Shown: one piece after another, positions 57,740-64,000 of the stretch
Position numbering within the stretch: position 1 is the stretch's first letter
Layout of the letters: each line of letters begins with the position of its first letter
Source: Isochrysis galbana
Taxonomy: Eukaryota; Haptophyta; Isochrysidales; Isochrysidaceae
Reading direction: 5' to 3'
NCBI GenBank assembly: GCA_018136815.1
Contig: CM030935.1
Location: forward strand, 5,928,351-5,992,350
DNA length: 64,000 nucleotides
Made by a program: the position numbers and the translations under genes
Notes under the pieces: generated by a model
Seen by the model: only the letters and a program-made list of their open reading frames with translations
The model's database searches: none
What the model was told of the DNA's origin: nothing

Positions 57740-58583
57740 CAGCAGGGAAAATCACCCCTTATCAGTTTCAGTTTAAAAAGATAGTTGCCTCATTAACACG
57801 CTACATAGCTGACAAACCAATTCCGCCATCGCTAGCAGCCGCAGATACGCCTGATTCACATCCCTTGGCCTACGACGCCCACGCGCCACATAATAGCTAA
57901 CAGAGTAATTATTCCGCCATCGCTAGTGACCGAAGGCACGCCTCTGATTCGCATCCCTTGGCCTTGGCCTACGATGCACGATGCCCACGCTGGGTGTGTT
58001 TCGACCCTTCGCCGTCGCGCCTAGACTCATGCTACAGGCTACAGCTCATCACGTACTCGTTGCTGGCGGTGGGCTATCGCCTATGGCCTATGGGCATAGC
58101 GCTCACGCTCATGCTAGATGCTAGCACTCCTCGATCGAACACGAGCGCCTCTTCGTTCGGCGTTTCCGTGGGGGCGCCGCACCCCCCCTCATGATGGGCC
58201 TATCCGAACACCCGGCTCAACCGGAGTGGCGCTTAACCCGAGGCTGAAACGTTGTATCCGATTGCTAGTGGGGTGTGCTAGATGATAAACATCGTTATCA
58301 TTGCACAAGTTAGGAGCTCGTTTGTACTACAGCGCATAACGCGTAAACGCAACCTCCGGAGCTGAGCCAAGCGGCCGCCGACCCGCGTGTTCGACATGCG
58401 ACGAAGCACATCGTGAAGCGATTCAATGCGCACTGAGCGCGAGTGCGGAGGCAAAGTAGCGCGGTTACATCTGCTTTGCCGTCGCCTTCATGGTCGGGCC
58501 ATTGTTGGACAAGTCATGTGAGCCAAACACCTAAGCAACCATTCGAGGCGTGGAACGACAGGATGAGAGCTTCTATGCAACAC
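57740..58583. other. Intergenic, no gene seen
   Basis: Contains a ~60-bp imperfect direct repeat (TTCCGCCATCGCTAG at 57818 and 57911, each followed by GATACGCCTGATTC-like sequence). No ORF with family features. Confidence 0.5.
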
Positions 58584-60844
<2,261 letters not shown>

Positions 60845-60950
60845 CGAGGCGGCGGCGCCGGGGGGCGGCGGGAGCTGGATTCACTGAGGCTGATCTAAGG
60901 TTAGAAGAGGGGAAGGGGGCGGAGGTGAACCCTAGCTAGGGGTAGGGGTG

Positions 60951-60964
60951 CCCTAAACCCTAAA
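60951..60964. promoter_or_regulatory. Telo-box-like (CCCTAAA)2 upstream of GMP reductase
   Basis: Two tandem plant-type telomere units about 107 bp upstream of the start codon. In plants such short boxes occur in promoters of growth and translation genes; a role here is an inference, and a scar of telomere repair is the alternative. Confidence 0.4.
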
Positions 60965-61059
60965 ACACAATTCGAGTAAGCAGTAAGCAGTAGGGAGCGT
61001 GCAGCAGTGAGTGGGGGTAGGCTACCGGTAAGGGGTGGGGGGGGGCGGCGAAGGCGCTG

Positions 61060-61600
61060 TGATCTCTGATCTCACTTTTGGCTTTTGGAGATCGCTTGTG
61101 AGGGCGCGCCGGCAGCTTAGCGCTTAGCGCTTAGCGCGGAACGCGGTTCTCGCGGGCTCGCGGCTCGCGGGGAGCTCATGGAGCTTTCCTCTTTCCTCGG
61201 GCCCCATGTTGGATGTTGGAAGTTGGAAGTTGGAAGTGACTACGCACTACGCTACGGGCCATTGATTGCGAACGACGCAAGGAGCAAGGAGGGCGCGTCA
61301 GTGCGAAAGGAGCCTTGTGGGCTAGTGGCTAGTGGGGGAGTGGGGGATTGTGGCGCAGGCGACTGGGACTGGCGACTGGCGACTGGGGTTGGCTCAAGCT
61401 CAGGCGCGTGCTTGACTCGTATTAACTCGTTGATCGGAATATAGACTCGGAAACTCGGAGGGCCTCGATGGGAAACGCGAAGGGACTCGACGAATCGACG
61501 AAGTTGCCACAAACACAAACAAAACACAAAAACAGGCACGAGAAACCCCAAAACCAAAACCAACGACCTTGGTTGGGCTCAAAAAACTAACATAAACTCT
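61060..61600 (-). mobile_element. Retroelement segment B, diverged copy
   Basis: Same order of blocks as 27220-27600 and 33315-33650 (GGAGATCGC, GCGCGCCGGCAGC, GGAGCTCATGGAGC, GGCGACTGGGGTTGGCTC, GACTCGACGAA...) but with microduplications (CTTAGCG x3 at 61120, TTGGAAGT x3 at 61214). Ends beside ACTAACATAAAC. Confidence 0.6.
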
Positions 61601-61604
61601 TCGA

Positions 61605-62205
61605 CAACTATCACTAAACTCATAGATAGGGTCATGGAGCGCGCGCCGCTCCCCTCCCCCACTGCCGCCGCCCTCGCCGAGATGGACGAACTACTCACTA
61701 CTCATGGACACGCCGCTGTCGCCGAAGCGACCGCGTCAGGATGACCCACCCGGCCAGGCACGCACCGCAGCCACCACACCACACCCCCGCATCACTGCAC
61801 AACAGCAAGACGACAGCGCCACCATCCACCATGCTAACAGCTAACAGCCAAGCTGCAGTACAAGCCCCACACCACCCTCCACCCTCCACAGCCACACCCA
61901 CACACACACACACCACCCACCACCCACCACAATCCACTGTCGGGCTGTCGGGACGCTCAATAGGGAAGGTTTCCGGGCCTGGCCCCTATACAGCCACGGC
62001 ACCGCCCTCGTGCTCGAGGGCCCGGCCCGGCGCCATCAACATCATAGCCCACCCCGGAGCAAACGAGCAAACCGAAAGCAGAAAGGAATGAAAGGAGGGC
62101 CAGGGGGAAAAGGTGGAAGGTGGAGGGATGGGGAATAAGGGCGACGTCGGCGGAGAGGTAGAAAAACCTAGACTTAGTAGGTGTTGGCCAAGAATCTTCA
62201 GATGG
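61605..62205 (+). mobile_element. Short LINE-like element, both ends present
   Basis: CAACTATC...GATAGGGTC and an ATG at 61634 (ORF MERAPLPSPTAAALAEMDE, 35 codons, then frameshifted relative to other copies), and the family 3' end (GAAAGGAGGGCCAGGGGGAAAA ... AATCTTCAGATGGTTATT). About 600 bp; no reverse transcriptase. Confidence 0.7.
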
Positions 62206-62458
62206 TTATTTTGTATCTTTCTTTTGGTTTTGGCCTTAGACCTTAGAGCACGAAGAACAAGCTAAAGAAGCAACGAAGGTCTGAACATTCCTGTATTGTG
62301 ATTCCACGCTTGATGGCTGCACGACTTGGCTCCAATAGTCAAGCGCTATGCTAGCGCCAATCAGCGATCAGTGACAGCAGGGGACATAGACAAGCTGAGA
62401 CGTGGCGTTGTGAACCCTACTCCAAAGCACATCACTCGTGCACGTGCAATGCAATAAT
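62206..62458. other. Spacer 3' of the transporter gene
   Basis: No gene seen; presumed 3' UTR of the transporter on the minus strand. Confidence 0.5.
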
Positions 62459-63934
62459 TCACAGTTTCCTTATGCGGAAATAATTGTACAGACCGAAGGA
62501 TATGAGGGAGATAGTATATCCAACCATCTCAAGTTGGGTGATGTGCTCGCCAAGCACCATTGAAGACACCAGCACAAGGCTGGCATTCCGCGCAGTACTT
62601 AGCACCTGCGGCGAGGGCAGCACTAGGAAAAGTCAGGCGCGGGGCGTCTTCAGATATCACGGATTCCACCGCCCAAATCGTTGTTGTGTCCGTACGCACC
62701 TTGAGTGTAACGGAGTTGGTCAGCTTGATGACAGCGGCGGCGCAATAGTTTACCACGGCGCCCAGCGCGAGCGACAACAAAAATGGTCCAGGATGATTGA
62801 GAGGAGCACGCCATGCCCCAGACTGGATTGCGCGCGGGAGCTCAAGGATGGCGGACGCGCTGATGAGCCACATGAAAGACACGGGTGCCATATAATATTG
62901 TCCCTCGACCACCTGCCACACAAAGCACAGCACAGGAAGGGCGGTTAAGCGCGGTGTAGCGCGGTGGTGCCCAATGGGGGGTCTTATTCAATTGCGTGCA
63001 TGTTTGGACACATCTATGTGTATGTTTGGACCGTATCTGTGCCCCGTGCTGCTTCTCGTGCGCGCAGCTCATCCAAGCCCGTTGCTGGTGTCGCGCCACA
63101 TCCAAGCGCACTGGGACGCGCTTGCGTGCCACAGGCGGAGCGCCACGGGATGCCCATAGCGGTTGGGAGCCATGCCGTGGACACTAGGCGCTGGCATGAG
63201 TGCTTGGCATAAGACTAGGTGCTCATTAGGACTATCACGCCCGAGTGAGTTGCATGGGGCGTCGCGCGAGGAGTCGAGGCAGGAGCACACACCCCAAAGT
63301 TGTTATTCTGCAGCAATTTCTGAGTGAGGACGAGGCGCAGCGCCTCGCACGTCTCAGAGCTGAGCATGATCAGGAGGCCAACAAGGTTGAAATCAGTCGT
63401 CCCGACTGTGGCGGCGGCCGTGCCGGCGCACATGCCGATGACCGTCATGGAGACGAGAGCCGATGGCCTCTCGATTTGGAGGAGGAAGAGCATCAGCAGC
63501 GTCACCGTCGGCGTAAACGCCTTGAGCATCTGGATGAAGCCGACCGGAAGGTAGAGGTATACTGCGTTCCCACAAGCGAGCGTGCCCGCCATCGTCGCTC
63601 CGATCGGTGCGAGGTTGTACAGCATGAATTGGGGCGTAACGAGGTGTCGATGCTGAGGCTCGACGAGCCGCACCACCTTGATGAGCACGGTCGCCGTCAG
63701 CGAGGCGCCCACGAGGCCGAGGCCTGAGAGTGCCATTGGGAAGTTGAAGCCGACCTCTTTGAGGATGTGCCTGTTAATCAGGATGAGGGCTGGGCCGACG
63801 GCGAGGTAGACCACGCAGGCGAGCATGCTCTTAATCAAGTAGATCCAGCGCGTCAGCCCGCCTTCCTCCACTTCCGCCCCCGCCTCCTGTACGAGCGGAA
63901 GGCTCTCGTCGCGCGGCGGCTTTCGCCCCGCCAT
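62459..63934 (-). CDS. Drug/metabolite-superfamily transporter (triose-phosphate / nucleotide-sugar type)
   Basis: Antiporter-type membrane protein of the TPT/NST group, in plastid envelope or Golgi/ER membranes. Exons 63934-63293, 62912-62700 and 62605-62459 join in phase 0 to 333 residues. About ten hydrophobic segments; family marks include GPALILINRHILKEVGFNFP near TM1-2, YLPVGFIQMLKAFTPTVTLL, the EALRLVLTQKLLQ stretch, YYMAPVSF after the first splice, and LTNSVTLKV|LSTARNASLVLVSS with a C-terminal LYNYF. The short acidic N-terminus lacks a transit peptide, which favours an endomembrane over a plastid location. The substrate cannot be assigned. Confidence 0.87.
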
Positions 63935-64000
63935 CGCGACCGCCGGTGCTTCCCTCGCTCCCCCCGCCCGGCCCCTCTCTCTTCTTTCTTCCCCTCTTCT

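Overview
This is a eukaryotic nuclear window: genes are split by short GT-AG (and a few GC-AG) introns, there is no operon structure, the base composition is GC-rich, and the sequence is full of (GA)n/(CT)n tracts and nested transposable elements. One protein carries a plastid-type twin-arginine targeting signal, so the host is probably a photosynthetic protist. The GC-AG introns, the tract-rich promoters and the protein repertoire fit a haptophyte best, but the sequence alone cannot prove that.

Layout, left to right. 1-8371 (-): N-terminal ~2,340 residues of a VPS13 lipid-transfer protein, running off the left edge. 9-11 kb: a retroelement leader. 11.0-12.7 kb (-): a TraB protein with a LON domain nested inside it. 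13-16.3 kb: a nest of repeats (hAT-like MITE, LINE 5' ends, a LINE 3' fragment with target-site duplication). 16.7-18.5 kb (-): PA28 proteasome activator. 20.5-21.6 kb (-): aldo/keto reductase, probably thylakoid-lumenal. 22.2-23.3 kb: second, inverted copy of the retroelement leader. 24.3-26.8 kb (+): armadillo-repeat/ADP-ribosyltransferase (ART) protein with a fresh repeat expansion and a homopolymer frameshift. 29.1-32.0 kb (-): AAAP amino-acid transporter. 33.3-34.0 kb: retroelement. 36.4-38.8 kb (+): proline-repeat protein ending in an NSF-D2-like AAA+ domain. 39.0-42.3 kb: LINE 5' ends, one interrupted by an intact-looking mariner transposon, then another retroelement leader. 43.3-50.3 kb (+): a 2,278-residue coiled-coil/ART/EF-hand/ankyrin/HIT-like protein. 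51-53 kb: retroelement, then a broken YgfZ/IBA57-like fragment. 54.4-56.2 kb (+): glucosidase II beta subunit. 56.8-57.5 kb: short LINE derivative. 58.6-60.8 kb (-): GMP reductase. 61-62.2 kb: repeats. 62.5-63.9 kb (-): a triose-phosphate/nucleotide-sugar-type transporter.

The genes are independent housekeeping or signalling units rather than a pathway. The two points that stand out are (i) two R-S-E type ART domains about 17 kb apart, each fused to a different scaffold (armadillo or ankyrin), one of which is being remodelled by recent tandem duplication; and (ii) a small hairpin immediately upstream of the start codon that is shared by about ten LINE-like copies and keeps its pairing through compensatory and G-U changes. 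Exon joins were worked out by hand from splice motifs, phase and protein-family continuity; none is backed by transcripts.
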